The notes: generated from the letters alone by a model not told the origin. A stretch of DNA of 64,000 bases from Pelomyxa schiedti (GCA_020536535.1 JAHLWZ010000016.1:226925-290924), one strand, 5' to 3'; shown: positions 1 through 15,251, counted from the stretch's first letter. Numbers and translations: made by a program.

Positions 1-111
1 GTTGTCAGGCGATCAGTTCCTGGAGCAATAGAAGTGATTGATGCTGTCAGTGGCTCTTCCATTTTCACAATGACCAGTGCTTGTCACTTCAATAGTGTAG
101 ATGTTTGGTGA
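1..111 (+). CDS. 3' end of a private-family protein (partial)
   Basis: Thirty-six codons are open from base 1 to a TGA at 109-111. The peptide ends ...IEVIDAVSGSSIFTM and then about ten more residues. This matches the C-terminus of the intact family member at 59245-60687, which ends with VVDARSGFVIFTLS and a short tail, in both position and pattern (V-[IV]-D-A-x-S-G-x-x-IFT). I therefore read it as the last part of another member of that family, on the opposite strand to the later copies. The 5' part lies outside the window, so intactness cannot be judged. Function is unknown; the family has no signature I recognise. Confidence 0.6.
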   Translation, partial: VVRRSVPGAIEVIDAVSGSSIFTMTSACHFNSVDVW

Positions 112-301
112 TGTGCATAAGAGTTCTCCTTGCAGTGTAACAAAGTACCACAAAACTTATCCATCCAATCACCTTCCCCGATTGAGGAATTATTGTGTAT
201 TTTGTTGCTGCTTGGGATTGTTGGCCCTGAGCGTTAGTGAACGGCCGACGCTCCTTTAGGGGAAAAGCAGAATCCTCTCGTGAAACGAAATTCAAATCGA
301 C

Positions 302-2744
302 ATGGATGGGCAGTACGAAGGCGGCGGGGAAGGCGGGGGCGCGCAAGGGGACGACAACGGGGGGACGAGCAGGATGGACGGCGGGGGGATGAGCGCGGGG
401 GTGGGCGGGGACGCGGGGGGCGGCGGGGCGAGCGGGGGGCCGGGGGGGCTCGGGGCGTCGGGGCCGGGCACGAACGACCCGGTGGGGTCCGTGGCCGCCG
501 ACCTGCTCCACGACGACGTGCACGCCCGCATAGGGGCGATGAGGAGACTGCCCCTCGTGGCCCAGCAGGTGGGCGCGGCTCGCACAAGAGACGAACTAAT
601 ACCCTTCTTACTCACCCCTGGTAAAGTTTTTTTTTTAATTCATTTATTTATCCATTTTATAATTTTTTAATTGATGTTTTATTTTTATTTATGATGTTTG
701 GGTTATGTTGAGGTTTATGACATTTGTACTAGAGTGCTTGGATGATGAAGACGAAGTTCTGGGCACAATGGCTGAAGAGATAGGACGAATGATTGATTTG
801 GTGGGTGGGGCTGAATTTGCACCCATCTTGGTTGGTCCCCTTGGACTGCTGGTAGCCCTTGAGGAATCTACCGTGCGAGAAAAGGCCATTGAGTCACTAG
901 CCTTGATAGCACCACATATTCCTGCCTCACTTTTCATGGATACCTTCATGGGACTTATCACTCGCCTATTGGAAAAAAACTGGTTCACTACACTTGCTTC
1001 AGCTGCTAGTCTTTTACCTATAGCATACCCACGAGTTCCTGACTCTGCCAAGGCTGAAACTAGAGGGTATATTTCTTTATTTCACTGTTTTCGGCTGATT
1101 CTTATTTGTTCACAGTTTATTTTGGCGCTTGTGCAAGGATGCGAGCCCTATTGTAAGAGCAGCCTGCTTGTCTGGAATAGGGGTCCTCTACCTTCCATTC
1201 AGTTCGCAGATTAAATTTACTGCAGGTTCTAGCGAAACATCTGGAACCCAGAACGATTAAAAGTGAGTTGATACCAATGTATAATATTCTTTGTTCTGAT
1301 CAAAATGTATTCTTGTTGAACTCACTTCTTATAAGTGATTGAACACTTAGGACGCCATAAGAATGCGATCTGTGGAATCCATTACTTCCATTTGCTCGCA
1401 TCTGCCACCTACCGACATGTCCATAGTCCTGCCTCTTGTACTTTCCCTTTTCAAAGATAAGTCTTGGCGAGTGAGGCGCCTAGGTGCTCAGCACATCGTT
1501 CATGTATGGATTGCAATAATTTGGTTTCAACTAATAATCTTTGATCTCTGACCATAACCAGTTTCCTTCTTCACAATCAGATATGTGATGCCCTGGGACC
1601 AACGATAACACAGCATGAACTGCTGAACACTTTTTTGACTCTTCTGCGAGATTTAGAGGCCGAAGTACGAGCTGAAGCCGCAATCCACACTGCAGAAGTT
1701 GCAAAAAGGGTGCCAAAAGAACTTGTGCTCACGAAAGTTGTACCTTGCTTACGAGATATTTCCCTAAATGAAGCTGATCCATCTCCTAACGTTCGTGGTA
1801 TGCGTGTGGCCTGGGGTTGAGATCTGCTTACTTCATATCTGCAGCTGCCATTGCTGCGAATATTACAAGTCTTGCCTCAATTCTTGGAAAAGAAGACTCT
1901 GAGAGGATTTTGCTTGAGATGATACAGAGGTCACTGGAGGACGAATTTCCAGAAGTACCTTTTCTTCTCAGTACTTGTATAAAGTCACATTGTACAGGTC
2001 CGCCTAAATTTGTTGACTAAGCTGGATTCCCTGCATGATGTTATCGGTGTAGAAACATTTGCCCAGACACTACTGAACTTATTCCCGTCACTGTGTGAAG
2101 ATCCCCAATGGCGAGTACGCAGGGCCGTGATCCACTTTACTCCGCAGATTGCAGCTCAACTGGTGTGGGAAAATCACATACGACCACTTTCTTTACCATT
2201 TCTCCTAGGGCATCTCTGTATTTGACGAGAAGTTGTGTAGTCTGTGGCTATCTTGGCTCACTGATCCGGTGTTTGCTGTACGGAAAGAAACCACTCTGAC
2301 ACTAGCCAAGCTCACACAGCTCTTTGGCATACAATGGGCACAACAAACCATGATCCCGCGTGTCCTTAGTCTACACTGCCACACCAACTACCTATACCGA
2401 GAAACGACGCTATTTGCTTTGTCCGTAAGCAACTTCCCCCAATCCACCATCCTCCTATCCTATACAATCCAATATAGTCTGACCTTATCACAAAGGAACT
2501 TTCGTCAGTGGTTGACATGAAAGTGATCACGAGCACGTTCATGCCGCTGGTTCTGCGAATGGCACAGGACCCGGTTGCAAACGTGCGGTACAACGTCGCC
2601 AAAACGCTGCAAGTGATGATTCCACATCTGGAATCAGCCACCTTGGTGACCCGTGTGAAGCCCCTTCTCTCGAGGCTGGCCGTGGATCCTGACAAGGACG
2701 TGCAGGCAATGGCGAGCCTCGCTCTATCAAAGTCCTCAGTCTGA
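302..2744 (+). CDS. PPP2R1A: PP2A 65-kDa scaffold subunit A (HEAT-repeat protein)
   Basis: This is the structural A subunit of protein phosphatase 2A, the HEAT-repeat scaffold that holds the catalytic C and regulatory B subunits in cytoplasm and nucleus. Ten exons can be placed: 302-620, 733-1066, 1116-1182, 1226-1306, 1351-1503, 1581-1797, 1845-1954, 1998-2162, 2209-2424 and 2496-2744. They splice to 1911 nt, or 636 residues. Family landmarks include DDEDEVLGTMAEEIG near the start, DKSWRVRRLGAQ, CEDPQWRVRRAV, FDEKLCSLWLSWLTDPVFAVR in mid protein (the last three being internal helix pairs), and AQDPVANVRYNVAKTLQ close to the C-terminus. Animal A subunits are about 590 residues. The excess is an N-terminal stretch of roughly 60 Gly/Ser/Ala residues encoded by very G-rich DNA. 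The start is the first ATG in the frame that joins to the HEAT region. Confidence 0.95.
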
Positions 2745-3059
2745 GGAGGAAGGAAGCCGTGTTCTTTGTTGGCTTTTTAAATCAAAGCCAAAAATGGGGG
2801 AAAAAAATGAACAAACAAAACTCTCCAGGTGATTCTTTGGCGCCAAGTTGGCCATTCACAGGAACCAGCGAGTTCAAGCTAACAGAACCTGGGAACCGAA
2901 TCACTTTTTAACCCTTGGTATACCGTAAATAGGGAAGAAAAAGTTGTAGATAGTACAAACAACCCTGCAAAAGTAACTCGAAGGCATTCCCTTTCGGCTA
3001 GCAATCTAGAGTTTCTTCAGGGAAAAGCCGTTCACCTCCCGAAAAAAAAAAACCCCACC
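2745..3059. other. intergenic spacer
   Basis: About 315 nt lie between the PP2A stop and the next start, with both genes on +. An A-rich stretch shortly after the stop (around 2795-2820) and another just before the next ATG are the only compositional features. No ORF, RNA gene or repeat was seen. Confidence 0.5.
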
Positions 3060-4689
3060 ATGCACCAGCCACCGATTGTGTTGAGCAACCAGAAGACCAA
3101 AGCTGGGGATCTCAGCATAGATCCAGCCAAGTTAACCAAGTCATCGGCAGTGCACGTGTCGCGGTGCATAGGATGCAAGGTGACGATACCCTCGCCCGCC
3201 CCTGTTGCCGCAGATGAGCCCACTGCCGCCACGCCAACACCAACACCACCAACAACCACCGAGGGTGGTCCCGAACCTACTGTTGTCGCAGTACCCAGTG
3301 TGGCTAAACTTATGTACCCTTCTACTTGTTTTTTTTGTTTTTTTTCCCTCTTTAGGCCTCATTTTTTTTTTTTTTTTTGCCCAAAACACAGTATCGAGCA
3401 ATGTACCATTACCGTTGTTGCAGTTAATGTAAAAATACTGAGTGGAACAGCAGGTTTCCTCATTAATAGCGTTTTGTCATTTTCTCACTGCGGGAAGAGT
3501 GTATATCCTTAAACGGGTGTCGGGCGGAATTCAGTACCTGTGTCCCAACCATCCAAGTGGACAACTGTACTAACACCACGATTGTACTTCCTGATAGTTG
3601 GGGTATCCCAGAAGACAGTGCAAGGCTTCACACGCATGCTTCTTTTTTTCCCCTCTGCTCAATTGACGCCTTTCTCAAGATCAAGAAACAAGGGACTAGT
3701 TATTCGCATTAAAGGAGTAGAGCACACAATTCCTGACGCTGATTATCCCCAGATTACAACGTAACATCAATCCACTGTCCCTTCATAACGCGGTAACAGG
3801 AGATCCGAGGATACACTGACCACAGAGAAGACTGTATGGGATGGTGCCGGCTACCCTACCACTGAGACCCTAAAGGAAAAAGCTGTAACTATTCCCTCTA
3901 ACGCATTTTCTCCCGATTTCTCCTCAAACATCTTTCTCCTCAAGGATAGGAAGCTCCAGGAAAACCTCCAGATTCTTGAAGACAACCTCAGTGGAAAATC
4001 GTATCCCCTTACTTTATTTTTACAAGTTGACCCTTGTAGAAGCAAAACAACAACACTTGGTAAAGGTGCCGGCCCATATGCAGAAGTACAAAAACGTCTG
4101 GTACCATATGCAAGTGAGTCTGGAGATGTACTTATAGTAGAGACACTATCCAATGATGTGATTCTTATTGAGAATAACACTGATGCCAACTTCTACGTTT
4201 TGCAGAACCAAGTTTCTCCTCACTCAAATTAAGCTGCCCTAATCGTTGTTTGGTTATCAGAGGCTTTCGAGTCTTTTATGCATTAATTGCAAAAACTGCA
4301 AAATTTCTGCTCTTGACAGTGCTGTTATCGCCTCAAGAACTTGTCGGCTTATTGATTGTGACAATTGCACATTCATTTTCGAAGATGTTGATGTCAGAAA
4401 AGTGGAGTGCTTCAGAACAACAAATTGCTCTATTATCTTCATTGGAGATGAAGTCGTTCTCGAGAATTCACGGGTCATCTGGCGTGAAGGTTGCCAAAAC
4501 AATACTGTTAATCAGGGAGTGATGACGGTGACAACGTCGGCCGTAAGAACACAGCACAGACTGACCAGAAGCATCCCGGTGCCACCAACAACAATTAATT
4601 GCCAATTGTGCACTACTCTTTATCCTGTGCAGCATATGCACAACTTGAATATTGTGGATAAAACCGGTAATTCCTCTCAAGCTTATTAG
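3060..4689 (+). CDS. C-CAP/TBCC-like beta-helix protein
   Basis: The first exon encodes an opening with SIDPAKLTKSSAVHVSRC and GCKVTIPS, followed by an Ala/Pro/Thr-rich linker (around residues 50-85). Later exons give repeated short strands with the same rhythm: IIEQCTITVV, VDNCTNTTIVLPDSWG, and then, at 4246-4560, CINCKNCKISALDSAV, CRLIDCDNCTFIF and CFRTTNCSIIFIG. The regular C-x-x-C-x-[IVT] turns resemble the parallel beta-helix shared by the C-terminal domain of adenylyl-cyclase-associated protein and tubulin cofactor C. Actin or tubulin regulation would follow from that family but is inference here. Between 3816 and 4230 lies a long open segment with a helical stretch (KDRKLQENLQILEDNL). 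Introns at about 3315-3392 and 4207-4252 are clear. The frames across 3480-3830 are not fully resolved. No N-terminal CAP domain is present, so it is not a complete CAP. Confidence 0.6.
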
Positions 4690-4773
4690 GGGACTCACCA
4701 CTTAGTAGCCAGTGGTACGCCAGTTATTACTGAGGCTGGTTTGTCCTTAATAACGGAGCTAACACCTTTTACA

Positions 4774-5963
4774 ATGAACTCCCTTCCCGGAGATGAGCGA
4801 TGGAATTCTTCCATACCGACTGCTGAGGATATCCTACAAGTTTTCTTAAAATCAGTGATACTCCTATAACATCTCTTAGAGCCTTGCCACACTTCGAGAA
4901 GCTCCTTTCACGCTTACTAAGAAAGATCTCCGCGATATATACGATACAGAGCGTATGGAGTATGAGGAACCTCTTGAAGTGGTGGCTGAGAAGGTCCTTT
5001 TCTGAAATCCAGCAAATTCCTTTTACAAGCAATAGGCAAAAGAAATTGCTCTGATGATGAAGGCAGCAAAACATTGCGTATTGTACAGTGGCGCGGGCAT
5101 AAGTACGTCTGGTGGCATTCCCGATTTCAGGGGTCCACAAGTTAGAAGGCCTCTCTATTTGCCAAAACTTAAAATGTCCAGGGAGTATGGACTCTTCGTG
5201 ATAAAGGACTGCATGTGGGTGGAAAAGATATTTGTGGAGCTTCTCCAACGTTGGCTCACTATGCAGTTACGGAGTTAGCAAGAAAACTTTTAATCCGTTT
5301 TGTCATAACCACCAATATGGATGGTATGTGAACACCCCTAACTGAGATGTAACCTTCTTTAGGTCTTCATCTTCGCAGTGGCCTCCCCAACCATCTTCTG
5401 GTTGAGTTGCATGGATGTTGCTACAAAGAGTGGTGTTCTGGGTGTGGAAAGTATTTCATGCGTGCATACGACGTAGCTGAAGGTACCAACACACGTGAGC
5501 ACTGGACTAAGCGAAGGTGCAACTTCTGCAACACTCAGCTTCAGGACACGATTGTGCACTTCTCGTGTGTTCCCCAGTCACCCATTTTTCCCTTTCTGAG
5601 TGTTCACAGAGAGACATACCGCTCCCAGATGGACCCAATGACTGCTATGTATCATTCACGGACAGCTGACTTGGCCATCGTAATGGGAACGAGCATGTGT
5701 GTGCAAGGTGCTGCCAGTTACCCCGACAAAGTGCTCAAGAATCCTGGAGGGAAAATGGTCATTGTAAACCTACAGGTTGGCATCCCTCAGTCACTTCTTC
5801 GACTCACCTAACACCCCAGAACACCCCTTATGACAAACTAGCAGCTGTGCGTGTATTTGCACGCACTGATACCTTCATGAAAGCCTTACTCACAGCACTT
5901 GAAATTACAGAATTTGACCAACAAACAGACTGCATTCAGCAGTGGGATGAAAACATGTCCTAA
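4774..5963 (+). CDS. Sirtuin, NAD-dependent deacylase (SIRT6/7-like)
   Basis: This Sir2-family enzyme removes acyl groups from lysines using NAD+. Seven exons splice cleanly: 4774-4839, 4880-4993, 5036-5140, 5182-5323, 5363-5564, 5610-5775 and 5820-5963, giving 312 residues. Visible motifs are the NAD loop [16 protein letters not shown], followed by [15 protein letters not shown], where SIRT6/7 have TQN.DG; the catalytic His in VELHGCC; zinc ligands CSGCGKYF and CNFCNTQL; and [12 protein letters not shown] with a final NLQ..PYD. The GVWT motif and the short 7-exon body fit class IV (SIRT6/SIRT7) better than class I. In the TTNMDG motif Gln is replaced by Thr, worth noting for activity. A nuclear chromatin role is family knowledge, not shown by the sequence. 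The stop lies only 50 nt from the stop of the convergent permease gene. Confidence 0.93.
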
Positions 5964-6013
5964 TTCCAAGTCTTTGGGTAAAATACAACCAAAATTCTTT
6001 TCTTCCAGTGTTT

Positions 6014-8754
6014 TTACAACAGTATTGGTACAAGGGAACACAAAGCACTTACCAAAAGTACCACCAGTCCTGCAATCACAATAACAGCAACTGTTATTTG
6101 GTTGCTGAATACCGCGTGCGAATATGGTGTTTGATCCTTGCCCGCATAAACACTTTGGAAGTATCTGCAGGAGAGCAGCTGGAGTACACAGGGAATTATG
6201 CACTGAATAAGGAATGCAGGAAGGCCACTGAACATAAATACATAGGTGAGGTCATGTTCTACCTATTTACACACCGTTGTTAGTAATGTTGGTTTTTCTT
6301 CTGGATTGGGTTTTCTTCTACCATGGCACAGATGAGAGGGGGAATCACAACAATTATTCTTGACAACACTTTGGTTTTCGATGGGTAAGCCGCAATAAGC
6401 GAGGATGGCAATGAGTGTATGAGATTATCAGACATAGTCACCGCCACGAGGGGGAAAATGCTGACAAGATCAACAACAGGAAACAATAATATTATGATGT
6501 CTATAAATTGCAGCGTTAGCAATGTGACCAGTTGAAGTGAACGGAGGAAATTTACATGTTAGCCAAGCAAACCAAGTCCGGTCTCCCTCTGACCACCCAG
6601 AAGGACCCAAGCCAGTGAAAAACCTTGATGTTTTTAATCGTCTAGTAACGGTAGAAATTAGTACCTCCAGTTGAGAATGCATAAAGGCTCTATACTCCCG
6701 TTGAAAAACCAGGCACACAGTAGCCCTACACTTACAGTGACAATAGCAACTGTGAAGATGATGAAAATCATAAGGCCTCTCAAGTTCTTCTTACTCCTAA
6801 CGGGTGTTAAGATATCTGTGGTTGTGGGTAAGAAGAATTCATAGCCAGGGTACACACCAGGCATGTTGTACTGAACAACAAATACATATGCCATCCCAGT
6901 AAAGGCAAGATAAAATCCATCCCAATGTGCCGCCCACATATCTTCGGGGCCCCCTTCACCCTCATTGCCCATACTCGTTGATAAAGTGAGAGGCCCAGAA
7001 GTGATTAGAGCATAAATTATTGTCACCAGCATTAATAGGAATCCAATGAACCTGTAAACCTACCAAAAAATAAGAATTACCTTATTCTAGAAAAGAAGCT
7101 CACAGAAAGGAACAACTGGATGACGAGCTGATAGCCATAATCAAGCAGCGTCAATGCAATCACAATTACACCGTAGCTAGGGCAGGATTAGCAGAAACAA
7201 TTAGAGAAAAAGGAAGATACAATACTATTGCTATTAGGTATGTGGCAGAGCACGATGAAGAGGGCTTGAAATAAACGTCACAAGTATTACCACCAATTAA
7301 TTCAAAAATCTTAATGTTCTTTTCTCAGTACCTCACAGACAAAGGAGCATAGGCTTACCAGTTGAGCTGTGCTGGAACCGAAGACTGCAGCACAGGCCCA
7401 CATACAACCAAAGCAGTATGCAATGATTACAATTTGGCATGTTAGTCTTCCAGCAGTCCCTCCAAAAACATGTGACATCTTCCCCAAGTCATATTTTTCA
7501 TAATCAATTGTATTTTTCGGAATGAAAGTGTGGTGGGCTTTTGAGTGCATTACTCCCTGTGTGCGTGCCATAACCTGATGAAGAAAGGGTGTTGGAGGTA
7601 AAAAATAATGGTGAGAAATCACCTCTAACACCCATAGACATGTAAGCACATTAACAATCAGTAAAAATATTCCCATAAAAATAGCCAAAGGAGCCCCTGC
7701 ATGCCTTATTTCCCTTAGTTCATTTGGTTGCTAAATGAGGACACTACCAGAAGGCATGTGGTAAGCCGAAGATTCCCACACCCATCATGCAGTTGAGTAA
7801 CAAAGCATAGGCAACAAGACTATTGTATTTCCCACCTTCCGCATGAGGAGGGAGGGTACTACCAGCATTCAGACCAGCCGCAGATGCATCAGGAAGTAAT
7901 CTTTTGCTGGCATTACTCTTGGAAGGTTCTATATCCTCTGGTGCCTCCCATAAATTCCCGACGGATAACGCCGCACCTGGAAGGTCTTTTGAGACGGGTC
8001 TGCCCTCTGGTGAAACTTGAAACCCGGAAATCCTGGCCATTGAAGAGGCATTTATACTGCCGGGACCAACGGGGGAGACCGATGGCCTGTAAGGAATATT
8101 CATCATAGACTGCATAGACCTATTCGCCGGAGAAGTAGAGGCAACCAATCCACGATGCACGTGCTTGCTGTGGCACCACTGGGCGGACAAGTGTGACGCC
8201 TGTATAGGATACGAACTCGGACTGGGAGAGTTGCTTGCCAGTGTGAGCGTCGGGGGGGCCGGAACCCAAGCAGAGGAGCCATAGGCGGAACCAACGGCCG
8301 GTTGCGCTATTTTCGATCCCTGGGGTAAGGAGTAGATAGGAGGCGGCTGTTGCACGTAAACCGTAGCGGGGCTCTCAATGTCATAATCCTCCCGCCCAGG
8401 GGAGTTGGTCACGGCGCTACCTTCCCCGCCCTGGGGAGCTTCGTTCCCATTATTCTCATTCTCGCTTTCGTCGCCGCCGCCGCCGCCTTGGTCGTTCGTT
8501 TCGCTCTGAGCGCAGCTGCCGCCCAGCATATCGGTATTCTCCACCAACGTCTCAGACACCTCGTGATTGCCGCCACTTGAAGCCTCGCCGCCGTCGCGGT
8601 GGCCGCGGTGGTGGTTGTGGTGGTGGCTACCGTGGCCGTGGTGGTGGTGGTTGTTGTGATGGTGATGGTGCCGTGGAGGGCCTTCTGGAGGGGCCGCATC
8701 GCCGCCGGTATTTGGTTGAGCCGACGGCGTGCTCTCGTCTTTAACTGTCAACAT
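6014..8754 (-). CDS. Amino-acid permease (AAAP/SLC38-type) with His-rich N-terminus
   Basis: Multi-exon membrane transporter, predicted to carry amino acids across a cell or vacuolar membrane by proton or sodium coupling (family knowledge). The first exon (8754 to about 7745) encodes about 270 disordered residues, including a His/Asn-rich block near residue 30, and ends in the first membrane helix YALLLNCMMGVGIFGLPHAF. This carries the AAAP signature N..MGVGI..LP.AF. Further hydrophobic helices follow in exons at about 7690-7560 (FMGIFLLIVNVLTCLWVLEV), 7495-7360, 7050-6660 (MLVTIIYALITSG; GMAYVFVVQYNMPG; MIFIIFTVAIVTVSVGLL), 6520-6310 (VVDLVSIFPLVAV; IIVVIPPLIC) and 6235-6014 (QITVAVIVIAGLVVLLVSAL). 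The Met at 8754 is the first ATG; an upstream GTG is not credible. The long acidic/His-rich tail could be a metal-responsive or sorting region, but that is speculation. Confidence 0.88.
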
Positions 8755-9036
8755 GGTTGTCCCCACTGAGTAACAGTAAGCCTCACGCTGCCTCCGTGGG
8801 TTACTACCCCAAACGCGTAGTGGTTCCCTTTTGCGTGGCCTTTGCTTTAATTGAAGATCGAACGAAATGAAAAAGCCGATGAAAAAGCTCCTTGACCATT
8901 TCTACATTTTTTCCACTTTCTGGAAATCCCAACAAAATTTTGCCATTTAGGTGCAGGCCTGTTCCACAGAACACAATAGGGTGAGCTCCTACCCCAATCC
9001 CCTAGGCACTTACTTGGCTGCCGATGCTCAATCATT
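8755..9036. other. intergenic spacer between two minus-strand genes
   Basis: About 280 nt that must hold the promoter of the permease gene (reading leftward) and the 3' UTR of the coiled-coil gene. I see no conserved motif or RNA gene in it. Confidence 0.4.
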
Positions 9037-11539
9037 CTATGAGGAGGAAGTGCCAGTGAACGGGGGACGCACAGCGGGTGAGGCCGGGGAGTCTGGTAGT
9101 GGTGGTGTTGGTGTGGCTGTGGGTGTGGATGTTGATGTGGGTGTGGGTGTGGGAGTGGGTGTGGGTGTGGCTACTCGCGCCGATTTTCTAAGGTTGTCAC
9201 ATTCCCGTTTGAGGCGCTCCATTTGAGTTGCCCATATCTTCTGCCGCTGGCCCATGTCTTTTACAAGGTCTAGTTTTGGTTTGGGGTGTGTGAAATAAAT
9301 CCGGAAAGATAGGAGGATATATGCCGTACCTTCAATTTTGTTATTGTATTGCTTAGTGATATCCTCCATTTGAGTCAAGAGCCGTTGTTTGAGTGTGTCC
9401 ATTTGCTGTTCTTTATTACGAATATTTTGTGATAGCTCTGCTACAGTCTTTTCATATCCAGCTTTCATTGCAGCGGTTTTTTCTGCACTGTGTCACCATT
9501 AGAAGAAGGACTTGTACAGACCTTGTAAAGAATCTAATTGGGCTCGCATTTCCGCATTGCTGGATCGCAGGTCATCGCAGGCCATATGTTCATCGTGAAA
9601 TTCCCCTGCAACATGTCAGACACTTACTAAGAGGGGCTAGTAAGTGGGATACGTTTTAAATTAAGTATTTCATCTTCCCGTTGCTTTAATAATGCCAGGA
9701 GTTGCTGTTCTTGCTCGTTGTCCTCTTCCTTAGGCGGTTCTTCATCTGAAACAATGTTGGTGACGCAGTTTACGGGTATATACCTGTTTGGGTTTCAGAA
9801 GAATGACTGGAAACGGGAGCTGCCGGCAATAGATTACCAGTCATACTATTTATACTTGACACAAAGGCACTTGTGGATGCAGTAGCGGTATATTGATTAA
9901 ACTCGGTACATTTTTCCTCAAATTGTTTGGAAAGTTGCTCTATTTTCTCGGCTTGAATCTTGTTCTTTCTTTCTGATACAAGGAGTTTGGCTTTAAACCA
10001 CGCTGCACTCTTTTCAGCCGATTCTGCTGTAGAACCCACAGAAGGAACGGACCCATCTCTGTATCTTGAATGGGTGGCCGTTTTCCTGGGAGAACTGCCG
10101 TTATAACTATTTTCATATCCCAGGTCAATGGCCATGGATGATGTGGAAAGGATGTTGGAATCCGCATTGACAGAAATGTCAGCTTCAATGTCTTGTGCCC
10201 CGCTCTTGCTTGCAGCTGTATCAGTTGCTGTAGCGTCGATACAAAAAGATGGAGTCATCCCGTTCCTTGAGAAGACACCCAAACTACTGCCAACACTGAT
10301 ACCCAGCCCAATGTCATCGGCAGTTGTTGAATTTTCAATGGCCCCATCTGAAACAGTTGAGTCAGAAAAGAAGGTCAGCTTTCTTGACAGAGAGGAGCTG
10401 ATACCAACCGCCTGAAGGAGCTAGAGTGATGCTCATGTCATTTGACTGTGCATCCTGTTCATCTTCTAACAGCAATCACATGCAAATTTAATGAGTTAAT
10501 TCCTGGACATACCCCTAGGTTTGTAGGTATCACGGTAATCGAGAAAAGGGATTGCCATTTTTTGTGGTGACCCCTCCTCACCAGTGTCAGTCCCAACCAG
10601 AGGGAGAGATTGGAGAAGGGAAGGACGTGTTGAAGATGCAGTTCTGATTGTTCTGGTTGGTGTAGGTGGGTGAGTTGCACGCAACAGAGACCTCTGAGTA
10701 GTAGTAGTGGCTGTTGTAGTTGTGGCTGTAGTGGTGGTTTGTAAAGCAGCTGTCGACTGGTGGGATACACGAGAATATCTGGGGGATACTGTAGTAGTGG
10801 ATGTAATCGAGGATACAGACCTAGACGAGGAAGGTGGTTGTGACCTGCTGCTACTCACAGGCAAAGGTGAGTAAGTTGTTTTGGGAGTGTAAGTGTAACG
10901 GCGGTATGAGGTAATTGGAGTTGGAGTTAGAGAATATGAGTAACGGCGGTACGTCGCCGTCTGCGAAATCGGCTGCGCATAGTGCGGAACGTGGCCTGTC
11001 GAGGAGGAAGAGGTTCCAGTACGCGAAGACGGGGGGACGGAACCCCTAGCAGTAGCAGTGACCGTTGTGTTTCTGAGGCGAGACGAGGAAGAGTATGAGG
11101 AGCCCTGGGGCGTGCGTGTGGACGGAACGACGGCGTTTGTGGTGGCGGCTCCTCGAGAGTAGAAGTTGTATTTGGACGAGGAAGCCGTGACTGCGCCGTA
11201 TGAGCGAGAGGCCCCGGCAGCACCCGCCGAGTTGGAACTGAAACCATAAGAACGGCTGGTGCTGCCGCCGCCGAAGCTGCGGCTGCTGGTGCCTCTTCCT
11301 GTACCTGTTCCGGTTCTTGGTCCCGGGCCTGTTGTTGCCTTGGATCGGGAAGGAGGCGTCGGGGTGGTTGTTGAGACGATGCGGCGGTTGTAGTAGGCGA
11401 CGGTGGACGAGGTGGGGGTGGTGGGCGCACGGCCGACGAGGGGCGCGTGCATGTTCTGCCGCAGCCACGCGGAGGTGTTGGTGTGGTACGTGGGGACCGT
11501 GCCTGTGCCGGGCGGCGGTGACAACGAGGCCGCACTCAT
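9037..11539 (-). CDS. Disordered Ser/Thr/Arg/Tyr-rich head plus coiled-coil protein
   Basis: One multi-exon gene joins two long open stretches. The first exon (11539 to about 10510) encodes about 340 residues dominated by Ser, Thr, Pro, Arg and Tyr (for example SYRRYTYTPKTTYSPLP), ending ...FLDYRDTYKPR. A GTATGT...TTAG intron (about 10510-10465) and a second one (about 10400-10350) join it in frame to a segment with VSVGSSLGVFSRNG. Coiled coil follows: AKLLVSERKNKIQAEKIEQL, then KEEDNEQEQQLLALLKQRE, AEMRAQLDSL, EKTVAELSQNIRNKEQQ and RQKIWATQMERLKREC. The C-terminus is a Thr-Pro dipeptide run encoded by a GTGGGT-type microsatellite. The composition of the head recalls the basic Ser/Arg heads of filament or microtubule-associated proteins, but I do not recognise a family. 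Cytoskeletal scaffolding is a guess. Confidence 0.8.
9109..9170 (+). repeat. GT/GGGTGT microsatellite in coding DNA
   Basis: Imperfect GTGGGT/GTTGGT repeat. It is read on the minus strand as alternating Thr-Pro with some Ser and Ala near the C-terminus of the coiled-coil protein. The reading frame stays open through it. Confidence 0.8.
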
Positions 11540-11780
11540 TTTTTTTCACATAACAAGAAGTGGCCTTTTTGTGTTTTTTTTTGTGGAAACAAGACAAAAA
11601 GACAGAACTACAGCTCCGGTGGATGTGTGCAAAGGGAAGTTTGAATCCCGTGATTTAGGTGAAGGCTCGAAGATTCGGTGATTAACGTGGTTCTGTGTTG
11701 TGGTGTTGTTTGGCGTGGTGGCATTTGAGAGAATAGGATGAATCGGCTCTTAAATACAAATAATATTCCAAAATTTGTGT

Positions 11781-14871
<3,091 letters not shown>

Positions 14872-15251
14872 GGTTGAATTCGACTGTTGACGTTTTGAGT
14901 GCCGCTTTTTCTTTGCTTCTGATGGTTACTATCAGCAGATGGGGAGATGTACCTGAGTGTGTGGAGGAAAGATCTTAATAATGATTAAGTGAAAGGGACA
15001 AGTATAAGTGAGAGTACTTGTTGGGGTTTTACTTGACACATTGGCGTCTGCCAAGCAAAAATAGAAATTTAGGTTGAGAAAAAGCGGAAGTTGTCAAACA
15101 AAATTGGCTTCTAATTTAAACTCGGCGAAATTGCCACAAAGAAAAAAAAATCAGGCGGAGTAGTAGTACCGTAGTCGGAAACAAAAACAAAGTAGTCAAG
15201 TCACAACAACACAGACACAGCGTAGTTTTTACCGGTACACACAAAGGAGCA
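14872..15251. promoter_or_regulatory. divergent intergenic region, cullin/akirin
   Basis: 380 nt separate the start codons of two genes read away from each other, so both promoters must lie here. The segment near the akirin start has an A-rich tract and CACAACAACACAGACACAGC-type sequence. No TATA box that I would defend, and no RNA gene. Confidence 0.5.

Noticed and set aside
89-624. Several antisense and alternate frames over 230-620
   Set aside because: GC-rich DNA removes stops in all frames; only the + frame at 302 joins to HEAT repeats.
10927-11597. Overlapping minus frames with poly-Pro/Arg or His content
   Set aside because: Alternate frames of the Ser/Thr-rich exon of the coiled-coil gene; they do not splice onward.
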